NCBI GenBank assembly: GCA_017305815.1
Contig: JAFKJZ010000455.1
Coordinates: 1 to 16,440 of the forward strand
Length of the DNA stretch: 16,440 bases
Reading direction: 5' to 3'
Source of the DNA: Hyphomicrobiales bacterium
GTDB taxonomy: Bacteria; Pseudomonadota; Alphaproteobacteria; Rhizobiales; Kaistiaceae
Shown here: one piece after another, positions 6,742-13,884 of the stretch
Numbering within the stretch: the first letter of the stretch is position 1
How the letters are laid out: each line of letters opens with the position of its first letter
Translations under genes and position numbers: made by a program
Notes under the pieces: model-generated
What the model was told of the DNA's origin: nothing
Database searches by the model: none
The model's input: only the letters and a program-made list of their open reading frames with translations

Positions 6742-7938
6742 CTATCGCGCCGGGCGCGGGGCGGCGAGGATCAGCTTCGCCGCGCCGTTGACGACGAAGG
6801 TGCCGACGACGATGAACACCGTCAGGCAGAGGAAGGCGCCGAACAGGCCGAGCTGGTCGCCCAGGAAGCCGAGCGCCAGCACCGGCAGCGCGTTGGCGAG
6901 ATAGCCGGTGATGTAGAAGGTAGACACCCAGGTCGCGCGCCGGTCGGCCGGCGCGATCCGGTTGACCACGCCGGCGGCGCCGACGAAGGCGGCACCATAG
7001 CCGATGCCGCTGCCGACCGTGCCGAGCACGAACAGGAGCGGCGAGGTGATCCAGATCGCCAGTGCGCAGGCGAGGATGGCGAGCGCGATCAGCGTGGTGC
7101 CGAGCACCATGGCGCGGTTCGAATCGAGCCGCTGGCTGGCGAGCTGGCTGATGCCGGCGACGAGCTGGAAGGCGGCGACGATGACGCCGGACGCCGCCTG
7201 GCTGTGAACCTCAAGCAGTTCATGCACGAAGGTGACGCCGAGCCCGGCGAAGGTCGAGCCGACCGCCCAGGCGATGATCAGCGCGCCGGCGGCGACCGCG
7301 AAGGCCGTGTAGCGCCCGGCGGGCACGTCGTCGGCGGCGGTCGCCTCGCGGGGGTCGGTGATGCGCGGCGCCGGCTGCCACGACGCGGTGGCGAGGCCGA
7401 GAATGGCGATCAGCGCCAGCGCGGCGATCAGCACGAAGGGCAGGTGCAGCGGCCAGGCGTCGAAATGGAGCGCGGCCGAACTGATCATCGGGCCGAGCGC
7501 GCAGCCGCCGGTGAAGACGGCGGTGGCGAGCACGGCGTTGGCGCGGGCATCCGCCTTCGGGTCGAGCTCGATCAGCGCGGCATTGGCGATGCCGGTGAGG
7601 CCGCCCGTGCCGGCGCCGGCGAGCAGGCGGCCGAGCATCAGCGTCGGGAGATTGCCGGCGAAGCCGAAGATCAGCGCGCCGGCGATCACCACGCCGAGCG
7701 AGAGGATGATCAGCAGCCGCCGATCCGGGAGGCGATCCGACAGGCGGCCGAGCACCAGCAGGGCTATCAGCGTGCCGAAGGCGTAGATCGCGAAGATGAA
7801 GGCGACGGTGAAGGCGCCGAGCGACCACATCATCCGGTAGCTCGTATAGAGCGGCGACGCGGCGGTGCTGTTCAGCAGCGCGACCGAGATGGCGAGGGCG
7901 ACGAAGAAGCGCGCCTGGCGGTTGGCGGGAAGGGCCAT
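6742..7938 (-). CDS. MFS transporter
   Basis: The chosen start, ATG ending at 7938, gives 398 residues beginning MALPANRQARFF and running directly into the first membrane helix. The frame is open 55 codons further upstream, but that part is polar and unlike a membrane protein. About twelve hydrophobic segments are visible. The loop between helices 2 and 3 carries the MFS motif GRLSDRLPDRR (64-74), and the GRLLAGAGTGG stretch fits helix 4. The substrate cannot be told from sequence; family members of this length are drug or small-metabolite antiporters. There is no strong ribosome-binding site. It is the last of four minus-strand genes, 177 bp downstream of the EamA permease, with a MarR regulator further upstream. 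Confidence 0.9.
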   Translation of the reverse strand: MALPANRQARFFVALAISVALLNSTAASPLYTSYRMMWSLGAFTVAFIFAIYAFGTLIALLVLGRLSDRLPDRRLLIILSLGVVIAGALIFGFAGNLPTLMLGRLLAGAGTGGLTGIANAALIELDPKADARANAVLATAVFTGGCALGPMISSAALHFDAWPLHLPFVLIAALALIAILGLATASWQPAPRITDPREATAADDVPAGRYTAFAVAAGALIIAWAVGSTFAGLGVTFVHELLEVHSQAASGVIVAAFQLVAGISQLASQRLDSNRAMVLGTTLIALAILACALAIWITSPLLFVLGTVGSGIGYGAAFVGAAGVVNRIAPADRRATWVSTFYITGYLANALPVLALGFLGDQLGLFGAFLCLTVFIVVGTFVVNGAAKLILAAPRPAR

Positions 7939-8005
7939 GGGGAAATCCGGGGGAAGGCACGTGCTGGGCCGCCGGCCTTCGGGGAGGCGGCTCGTTCTCT
8001 TAGAG

Positions 8006-8101
8006 CAGTTCCGGGCTGCATGGAAACACCGAACTGGCCCGGTTGCCTGACGACCCGCGTTTTCTTGTCGCGCGCGCCCCGTCGCTGGCGGAAGCGCTTT
8101 C
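8006..8101. repeat. Possible degenerate rhizobial intergenic repeats
   Basis: This lies between the EamA and MFS genes. CAGTTC (8006-8011) and GAACTG (8031-8036) are inverted around a 19-bp centre. From about 8056 to 8101 the sequence runs from CGCGTTTTCTTG to GAAGCGCTTT. From memory it resembles the short dispersed repeats with GCGTTTTC and GAAAGCGCTTT ends common between genes in Hyphomicrobiales. Only one copy of each is present in the window, so repetition is not shown here. Confidence 0.35.
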
Positions 8102-8115
8102 ACGCTCCCGTCGCG

Positions 8116-9042
8116 TCAGCCGTCCAGCACGTCGATCGGCTGCTGGCGCTCCGGCGCCTTCACCCGCTCGCGATAGAGCAGGTAGAGCCCGCTCGCGATG
8201 ATGATGGCGGCGCCGACCAGGGTGCGCGGCTCTGGCACGTCGCCGAAGAAGACATAGCCGAGCAGGATCATCCAGATCAGGCCCGTATACATGAAGGGCG
8301 CCAGCACCGGTACGGCGGTCATGTGATGGGCGCGCACCAGGCACCAGTGGCCGGCGAAGGCAAGCGCGCCGGTCAGGAACAGGCAGAGCGCGACGAGGAT
8401 CGTCGGCGGCACGGCCATGACCGGCAGCGACACCGGCGAGAGCACCAGCATCGGGATCAGCGCCGAATAGAGCAGCAGGCCGGCGCTGCTCTCGGTCCGG
8501 GTCATGAGCCGGGTCGAGAGGATGTAGAAGGCGTTGGAGCAGGCGGCGGCGAGCGACAGGAAGATCGCCGGCTTCAGCGCCCCGAAGCCCGGCATGGTGA
8601 TGACGAGCACGCCGGCGAAGCCGACCAGGATCGCCGCCCAGCGGCGTGGCCCGGCCCATTCGCCGAGCAGCGGCCCGGCCAGCGCCGCCGTGATGAAGGG
8701 CGCCGAGAAGCCGATCGACATGGTCATGTCGAGCGGCAGCTCATGGATCGCCAGGAAATTGAAGATCGTCGAGCCGGCGAGGAACATGCCGCGCAGGAAC
8801 TGCATCACTGGCCGGCGGGTCTTGTAGAGGGCGATGGCGCGCCAGGGCTGGAACACCAGCGCGGCGAGTACGACCTGCACCAGGAAGCGGAGCCACACCA
8901 CCTCCATCACCGGCACGAACTGGCCGGCGAACTTGGCGCAGGCGTCCGTGCAGGAAAACAGCAGCATGGCGAGGCAATAGAGAGCGATGCCGCGCAGGCG
9001 CAGCGTGGCCTCCGCATCGGCGGTCGGCAACGGGGGAGACAT
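8116..9042 (-). CDS. EamA/DMT-superfamily permease
   Basis: The ATG ending at 9042 has GGAG 5 bases upstream and gives 308 residues. The frame is open 54 codons further, but that part is not membrane-like. Two tandem EamA repeats are visible at about residues 18-147 and 160-291, about ten helices in all. Examples are the conserved WLRFLVQ stretch after the second helix (50-56) and the PFMYTGLIWMILLGYVFFGD segment near the end. Such inner-membrane carriers move metabolites such as amino acids or S-adenosylmethionine; this one's substrate is unknown. The C-terminal tail (about 292-308) is charged and cytoplasmic. It lies 184 bp downstream of the MarR gene and 177 bp upstream of the MFS gene on the same strand, with gaps large enough for separate promoters. 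Confidence 0.9.
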   Translation of the reverse strand: MSPPLPTADAEATLRLRGIALYCLAMLLFSCTDACAKFAGQFVPVMEVVWLRFLVQVVLAALVFQPWRAIALYKTRRPVMQFLRGMFLAGSTIFNFLAIHELPLDMTMSIGFSAPFITAALAGPLLGEWAGPRRWAAILVGFAGVLVITMPGFGALKPAIFLSLAAACSNAFYILSTRLMTRTESSAGLLLYSALIPMLVLSPVSLPVMAVPPTILVALCLFLTGALAFAGHWCLVRAHHMTAVPVLAPFMYTGLIWMILLGYVFFGDVPEPRTLVGAAIIIASGLYLLYRERVKAPERQQPIDVLDG

Positions 9043-9226
9043 CCGGACTCCGCGAAGTCGGTCGGGAGATGATGCCCCGGGGAGGGCAGGCGCTATCGAC
9101 GATCGGCCCCCGCCACTCAACCAGATCGCGCCGCCCGGCTCAAGCAAGGACTTGCCGAAGTCGGGGTTTGCCCAGGCCCGGACTTCGCGCGCCAAAGCTG
9201 GCACACCGCGCCGGCGAAGACTTCGT

Positions 9227-9754
9227 TCAGGCGACGACTTCGGGCTTCTCGGCGACGTCCGGCTGCGCTTCCGCCTCGGCCGCCGCTTCCGGCTCGTCGA
9301 TGACGTCGTCCTCGTCGTCCTCGGCGATGGCGGAGAGGTTGCGCTCGATCTGGCGCAGCAGCTTGCGCAGCCGCTTGACGTCCTTGTCGTCGAGCCCGGC
9401 CAGCGCCTCCTTCTCGAGGCGCTTCCAGCCCTTGTCGATGCCGAGGATGGCGTCGCGGCCCTGTTCGGTCAGGTAGACATGCGCCTGGCGCCCGTCCCCG
9501 GCCGAGGCCCGGCGCTCGACATAGCCCTGCGCGGCGAGGCGGCTCACCATCTTGGTGACGGTGGGCGGCTGCACGGCGAGGGATTGCGCCAGCTGGCTCA
9601 TCGAGAGCCCGTCCTGCTCGGAAAGCGTCTTCAAGACGCTGTCCTGACCCGGATGAAGCCCCATCCGCGTCAGATGGCTACCTGAACGCCCGCGAGCGGC
9701 ACGCGCTGTCTGGGCGAGGCGGAAGGTGATCGTTTTGCGGTGGTTAAAGGCCAT
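9227..9754 (-). CDS. MarR-family transcriptional regulator with acidic C-terminal tail
   Basis: The 175-residue protein has a winged helix-turn-helix core at about 48-95. It comprises a recognition region (SMSQLAQSLAVQPPTVTKMV, 51-70), the wing (RRASAGDGRQAHVYLT, 81-96) and flanking dimerisation helices. MarR dimers usually repress nearby transporter or enzyme genes and release DNA on binding a small phenolic or other ligand; the downstream EamA and MFS permeases are plausible targets. From about residue 145 the protein ends in a tail of some 30 residues, nearly half of them Asp or Glu, the rest mostly Ala, Pro and Val, which is not part of the family fold. The start is uncertain: ATG ending at 9754 was chosen, but ATG ending at 9766 (four residues longer) is equally possible. 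Neither has a good ribosome-binding site. Confidence 0.88.
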   Translation of the reverse strand: MAFNHRKTITFRLAQTARAARGRSGSHLTRMGLHPGQDSVLKTLSEQDGLSMSQLAQSLAVQPPTVTKMVSRLAAQGYVERRASAGDGRQAHVYLTEQGRDAILGIDKGWKRLEKEALAGLDDKDVKRLRKLLRQIERNLSAIAEDDEDDVIDEPEAAAEAEAQPDVAEKPEVVA

Positions 9755-9816
9755 GATCTTCCGCATAACCGGTGAACGTGTCGGGTTGATGACACGGCAA
9801 ACGAAACGACCCGAAA

Positions 9817-11265
9817 TCAGCGCTGGAGGCGCAATCCGACCGTGACCGTGGTGGTCGGATAGTCGCCTCCCGGCGTGGCACTCTTGTAGTATTCCTGCTG
9901 GAAACGGCCGACAACCCAGGCCGAGCGATTGATCTTCCAGGTGACGCCGAAGCCGGCTTCGTAGGTTGCGTCGGCGGCGTTGATTCCCTCGTATTTCTGG
10001 TACTGGTAGCCGAGGTCGGCATCGAGCGTCAGGTTGCGCCGCAGCGCGTGCTGCGCCTTCAGGCCGATGTCGTAGACGATCGAGCCGGCCGAACTCGGAT
10101 CCGTCGTCGGATCGACATAGGTGGCGGCGCGCAGCGTGAAGTTGGTCAGCTCCGTCGGCGCCCACAGCACGTTGCCGTCGATGGTCATGGCGTTCAGCGG
10201 CTTGAACGCGTCGTCGTCATAGCTTTCGTGATGCCAGCCGAGGGCGAGCTCGCCCTTCAGCACCGGATCGGCCGAATAGGCGATGCCGCCGCGCAGCGTG
10301 ATGCCCTGGCTGGCGCGGTTGAAGCCGTTCGAATCGATCTTCTGGCGGAAGCTGCGATCCGACACCTCGGCCTCGACGAAGGGCGTGAAGGCCGGCGTTA
10401 CCTCGTAGCCGACGCGGGTCGCGGCGCTCACCCAGGTGTTGTCGCGGTCGCCCTGCGGGATGATCTCGCCATTGGCGCCCTTGCCGTCCTCGTAGCCGGT
10501 ATAGGTCACGCCGGAGCGCAGCTGCAGCGCGACCCGGCCGACCGTGCCGTCCAGCGTCGCGCCGGCATTGTAGGTGTTGACGCCGGGCGGGTTCTCGACG
10601 CCGGCGGGATAGTCGAGGCTGGAGAGCGACTGCGTCTGGTAATTGTAGTTGGCGCGCAGCCGCAGCGCCCAGTCGCGCGGCAGGTCGAGGCGCGCTGTCG
10701 CCTCGGCATTGATGTCCGGCTGCGGCGCCACCGAGCCGTCCGAGAAATAATCGAGATTGCCGTGGAAGGCGAAGCCGAGCGCGTGCCGGCTCCAGTCGGA
10801 CTTGACGATCAGGTCCGGCACCACGGTGAGAACGCCGGAGGGGCCGCCGGTCGAGGATCCGGCCGCGTTCGATGTATAGCCGCCGCGCAGCTCGACCGAG
10901 GGCAGGACGACGAAGCTGCCGAGACGGATGCCGAGCGGATCATAGCTCGAGGCGTCGAGCGCGTCGGCCGTGCGGGCGCGCGGCCGCGTCGGCTGCTCGT
11001 CCTCCTCGGCGATGGTGGGCGCGATCCGCTCGGTGCGCACGGCGCGGCTGGCCGAAAGCGGCTCGTCGCGGCCGGTGCCGGGCGTCTCGGTCGGCAGCGT
11101 CAGGTCGACCGAGGCCTGGCCGTCGCTGCCGCGCAGGCTGCCGAAGGCGTCGGTGTCGTCGAGCAGGTCGACCGGCAGGGGGGTGTCCTCGGCCCGCGCG
11201 ACCGTCGTCGAAGCGAGCGCCGAAACGAGCGCCGCCGACAGGAAGAGCCGGGCCGGGAATTGCAT
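9817..11265 (-). CDS. Outer-membrane beta-barrel protein (BBP2/porin-like)
   Basis: The 482-residue protein has a signal peptide (MQFPARLFLSAALVSALAST onward) with likely cleavage after ARA at residue 25. Residues 26-110 are rich in Asp, Glu, Thr, Pro and Arg and look disordered. From about 115 to the end, alternating amphipathic strands follow (VVLPSVELRGGYTSNA, LRLRANYNYQTQ, YQYQKYEGIN and others), as expected for a large outer-membrane barrel. It resembles the putative beta-barrel porin 2 family (PF10082), members of which often occur near exopolysaccharide genes. The protein ends in GLRLQR rather than the aromatic residue usual in barrels. It is divergent from kdsD across a 188-bp region, and 62 bp separate its stop from the MarR start, so OMP and MarR may share a transcript. 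Confidence 0.85.
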   Translation of the reverse strand: MQFPARLFLSAALVSALASTTVARAEDTPLPVDLLDDTDAFGSLRGSDGQASVDLTLPTETPGTGRDEPLSASRAVRTERIAPTIAEEDEQPTRPRARTADALDASSYDPLGIRLGSFVVLPSVELRGGYTSNAAGSSTGGPSGVLTVVPDLIVKSDWSRHALGFAFHGNLDYFSDGSVAPQPDINAEATARLDLPRDWALRLRANYNYQTQSLSSLDYPAGVENPPGVNTYNAGATLDGTVGRVALQLRSGVTYTGYEDGKGANGEIIPQGDRDNTWVSAATRVGYEVTPAFTPFVEAEVSDRSFRQKIDSNGFNRASQGITLRGGIAYSADPVLKGELALGWHHESYDDDAFKPLNAMTIDGNVLWAPTELTNFTLRAATYVDPTTDPSSAGSIVYDIGLKAQHALRRNLTLDADLGYQYQKYEGINAADATYEAGFGVTWKINRSAWVVGRFQQEYYKSATPGGDYPTTTVTVGLRLQR

Positions 11266-11302
11266 TGCCGCTTGCCGTGACCTTTGCGCATGAACGGACA
11301 GC

Positions 11303-11318
11303 GTCCGGCGAGCCGGAC
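11303..11318. promoter_or_regulatory. Perfect inverted repeat in the leader of the barrel gene
   Basis: GTCCGGC (11303-11309) and GCCGGAC (11312-11318) form a perfect 7-bp stem around GA, 37 bp before the barrel start on the minus strand. A second small dyad, GGTT-TCCG-AACC, lies at 11324-11335. Either could be an operator or a leader hairpin; no regulator can be named. Confidence 0.3.
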
Positions 11319-11453
11319 ACTATGGTTTCCGAACCGTAAACGGCCTTGGTTAAGAGAAGGTTGTCGCGGCCTCGCCGCCGCACAGCGTTTTTGTGGCGCG
11401 CCGGGGGGCCGAGCATGTTAAAAGCCCGCCAGTGAATAGCAGTGGAGTAAACG

Positions 11454-12467
11454 ATGCCGGTTGCGGATGACACGCGCGTGGACGTGGCAGGCGTGGATTT
11501 GGCAGGCCAGTCGGTGGCCTCGGCGCTCCGGACGCTCGGAAGCGAGCGCGCCGGCCTCGACGCCCTTGCCGCCGCCTTCGCCGGTCCGCTCGCGGCGCCC
11601 TTCGCCGAAGTCGTCGAGATGATCCGCGCCCATGGCGGCCGCGTCGTCGTCACCGGCGTCGGCAAGAGCGGCCATGTCGGCGTCAAGATCGCCGCGACGC
11701 TCGCCTCGACCGGCACGCCGGCCTTCTTCGTCCATGCCGCCGAGGCGAGCCATGGCGATCTCGGCATGGTCGGCCGCGACGACATCATCCTGGCGCTGTC
11801 CTGGTCGGGCGAGACGGCGGAGTTGCGCGCCGTGGTCGAATATGCGAGCCGCTTCCGCACGCCGCTGATCGCCGTCACCTCGAACGCCGAGAGCACGCTC
11901 GGTCGCCAGGCGAGCCATGTGCTGGCGCTACCCAAGGCCGAGGAGGCTTGTCCGCACGGCCTGGCGCCGACGACCTCGGCGGTGATGCAATTGGCGCTCG
12001 GCGACGCGCTCGCCATCGCGCTCTTGGAGACGCGCGGCTTCACGGCGCAGGATTTCCGCCTGTTCCACCCTGGCGGCAAGCTCGGCGCCAGCCTGCATTT
12101 CGTCCGCGACATCATGCACAAGGGCGCGTCGATGCCGGTCGCGCATTCGGGCGCGCCGATGACCGAGGCGATCGTGACGATGACGGCGAAGGGGCTCGGC
12201 TGCCTCGGTGTCGTCGACGGCGACGGCGCGCTGATCGGCATGATCACCGACGGCGATCTGCGCCGGCATATCGGGCCCGACCTGCTGTCGCGCACCGTCG
12301 ACCAGGTGATGACCCGCTCGCCGAAGACGATCCAGCCGGACATGCTGGTGGGCGCGGCGATCGACCGGCTGAACGGCGCCAAGATCACCGTGCTGTTCGT
12401 CGTCGAGGGCGAGAAGCCAGTCGGCGTGCTGCACATGCACGACCTGTTGCGCATCGGCGTCGCCTAG
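11454..12467 (+). CDS. kdsD: KpsF/GutQ-family arabinose-5-phosphate isomerase
   Basis: This cytoplasmic enzyme converts D-ribulose 5-phosphate to D-arabinose 5-phosphate, the first step towards Kdo of lipopolysaccharide. The 337 residues contain an SIS domain (about 55-190) and two CBS domains (about 220-275 and 283-335). TGVGKSGHVG (67-76) carries Lys71, and SHGDLGM (99-105) and FHPGGKLG (204-211) carry His100 and His205, matching active-site positions I recall for E. coli KdsD. The length agrees with the family, allowing for a slightly longer N-terminus. The ATG at 11454 has GGAG 6 bases upstream. It stands alone on its strand: divergent from the outer-membrane barrel gene and convergent with hemH, with a palindromic doublet starting 16 bp after its stop. 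Other Kdo genes are not in the window, so a stress or capsule-specific paralogue remains possible. Confidence 0.93.
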   Translation: MPVADDTRVDVAGVDLAGQSVASALRTLGSERAGLDALAAAFAGPLAAPFAEVVEMIRAHGGRVVVTGVGKSGHVGVKIAATLASTGTPAFFVHAAEASHGDLGMVGRDDIILALSWSGETAELRAVVEYASRFRTPLIAVTSNAESTLGRQASHVLALPKAEEACPHGLAPTTSAVMQLALGDALAIALLETRGFTAQDFRLFHPGGKLGASLHFVRDIMHKGASMPVAHSGAPMTEAIVTMTAKGLGCLGVVDGDGALIGMITDGDLRRHIGPDLLSRTVDQVMTRSPKTIQPDMLVGAAIDRLNGAKITVLFVVEGEKPVGVLHMHDLLRIGVA

Positions 12468-12483
12468 GGAAGCAAGACCCTCT

Positions 12484-12611
12484 CTTCACCTCTCCCATGG
12501 GGAGAGGACGGAGCGCAGCTCCGGGTGAGGGGTTGGGGCTAACGCGGAGAGGACTGTACCCCTCACCCGCCGGCCTGCGGCCGTCGACCTCTCCCTCAGG
12601 GAGAGGTGAAG
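12484..12611. repeat. REP-like palindromic doublet, inward type
   Basis: This 128-bp element has the same layout as 4756-4883. Its ends are CTTCACCTCTCCC (12484-12496) and GGGAGAGGTGAAG (12599-12611), and it has inner inverted 10-mers GGGTGAGGGG (12523-12532) and CCCCTCACCC (12559-12568) around a 26-bp centre. The GCCGGCCTGCGGCCGTCGAC segment is identical in the two copies, while the 26-bp centre is not. It fills the gap between convergent kdsD and hemH, 16 bp and 19 bp from the two stop codons. No T-run follows the stems. Confidence 0.87.
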
Positions 12612-12630
12612 ACCGGTCGACGTCCGTCCC

Positions 12631-13683
12631 TTAGACCCAGCCGAGCAGTTCGCGGCGGACGAGGTGCTCGATCAGCGCCATGCCTTCCGGGCTGTCGTTC
12701 AGGCAGGGCAGCGCGGCGAAATGCTCGCCGCCATTGTGCCTGAAGATCTCGGCGTTCTCGCCGGCGATCTCCTCCAGCGTCTCGACGCAATCGGCCGAGA
12801 AGCCGGGCATGACGACGGCGATGCGCTTGACGCCCGCCTTTGCCAGCGCCTCGACGGTCTTGTCGGTGTAGGGCTGCAGCCACTCCGCCTTGCCGAAGCG
12901 CGACTGGAAGGTGGCGCGCAGCTTGTCCTGCGGCCAGCCAAGCTGTTCGCGCAGCAGCCGGGCCGTCTTCAGGCAATGGCAGTGATAGGGGTCGCCGAGC
13001 GTCAGGTTGCGCTTCGGCAGGCCGTGGAACGAGGCGAGCACGATCTCGGGCTCGAAATCGAGCGCGGCGATCGAGCGTTCGACCGAGGTGGCGAGCGCGG
13101 CGATATAGACCGGGTCGTCGTGATAGGCCGGCAGCGTGCGCACGGCCGGCTGCCAGCGCATCGTCTTCAGCTTGTCGAACGCCTTGTCGTTGGCGGTCGC
13201 GGTGGTCGTCGCCGAATATTGCGGATAGAGCGGCGCGATCAGGATCCTGTCGCAGCCGGCGCGCTGCAGCCCGTCGATCTTCTCGGCGATCGAGGGCGTG
13301 CCGTAGCGCATACCCCAGTCGACGACGATCCTGCCATTGCCGGCGAGGGCGGCGGAGAGCTTCTCCGACTGCGAGCGGGTGATGGTCCGGAGCGGCGATT
13401 CGTTGCGCTCGTTGTTCCAGATCGAGGCGTAGTTCTTGCCGGATTTCTGCGGTCGCGTCGTCAGGATGACGCCGTTCAAGAGCGGCCACCAGATCAGCTT
13501 CGGCACCTCGATGACGCGCGGATCCGACAGGAACTCCTTCAGATAGCGCCGCATCGACCAGTAGTCGGTCGCATCCGGGGTCCCGAGATTGAGAAGGAGG
13601 ACGCCGATCCGGCCGCCGGTGATCGGCGGATGGTCGGCGGGCTTGGCCGCGGGCGCGGCGATATCGGCGATCTGGCTGGTCAT
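12631..13683 (-). CDS. hemH: Ferrochelatase
   Basis: This enzyme inserts Fe2+ into protoporphyrin IX (or coproporphyrin III), at the end of haem synthesis. The 350 residues fit the family: VLLLNLGTPD (28-37) at the N-terminus, PLYPQYSATTT (151-161), catalytic His220 in ASFHGLPKR, the GDPYHCHCLKTARLL segment (230-244) typical of proteobacterial enzymes, and the acidic Glu301 in FSADCVETLEEI (295-306). The ATG ending at 13683 is chosen because the LLLNLGTPD motif then lies at the usual distance. Upstream codons in the same frame run antisense through the next gene and are not real. The ribosome-binding site is poor. It is divergent from the 5'-nucleotidase gene and convergent with kdsD. Confidence 0.95.
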   Translation of the reverse strand: MTSQIADIAAPAAKPADHPPITGGRIGVLLLNLGTPDATDYWSMRRYLKEFLSDPRVIEVPKLIWWPLLNGVILTTRPQKSGKNYASIWNNERNESPLRTITRSQSEKLSAALAGNGRIVVDWGMRYGTPSIAEKIDGLQRAGCDRILIAPLYPQYSATTTATANDKAFDKLKTMRWQPAVRTLPAYHDDPVYIAALATSVERSIAALDFEPEIVLASFHGLPKRNLTLGDPYHCHCLKTARLLREQLGWPQDKLRATFQSRFGKAEWLQPYTDKTVEALAKAGVKRIAVVMPGFSADCVETLEEIAGENAEIFRHNGGEHFAALPCLNDSPEGMALIEHLVRRELLGWV

Positions 13684-13815
13684 CGTGCCGGAACTTAGCC
13701 GCAGAGCGCCCGAACGCGAAGGGGCAGGGTGCAATTTCCTCGGTTGCGCGTTGTCGCAGCGGCCGCGCGCGCCGATCCCGCCGTCGCGCCGAATGCGCCC
13801 TTGTCGGATGCCGCT

Positions 13816-13841
13816 ATGCCATTGCAACATTGCGGTGGCAT
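13816..13841. promoter_or_regulatory. 26-bp dyad upstream of the 5'-nucleotidase gene
   Basis: ATGCCA (13816-13821) pairs with TGGCAT (13836-13841), and GCAA (13824-13827) pairs with TTGC (13830-13833). The two unpaired positions on each side are T opposite G, so in RNA the whole stem could form with G-U wobbles. It lies 43 bp before the ATG at 13885 and about 130 bp from the hemH start, in their shared intergenic region. It could be an operator or a leader hairpin. Confidence 0.45.
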
Positions 13842-13884
13842 TCTGGCCGCACGCCCCGCCCCAATCCTGACCGGAGATCGCAAC

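Noticed and set aside
6406..9072. An 888-codon open frame on the plus strand
   Set aside because: It runs antisense to the well-supported MFS and EamA genes. Its product is low-complexity (Arg, Gly, Glu, Asp, His rich) with no recognisable domain. GC-rich third positions remove stops from the opposite strand, which explains it.
9043..9226. Several GAAGTC/GACTTC hexamers between the MarR and EamA genes
   Set aside because: They are unevenly spaced and in mixed orientation; only one short hairpin (9149-9162) results, which is not enough to call an operator or an RNA.
9767..10165. Upstream continuation of the MarR frame
   Set aside because: It overlaps the barrel gene in another frame on the same strand and is Arg-rich noise; the regulator starts at 9754 or 9766.
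11349..11356. CtrA-binding site upstream of the barrel gene
   Set aside because: Only one TTAACC-like half-site is present; the second half at the required spacing is missing.
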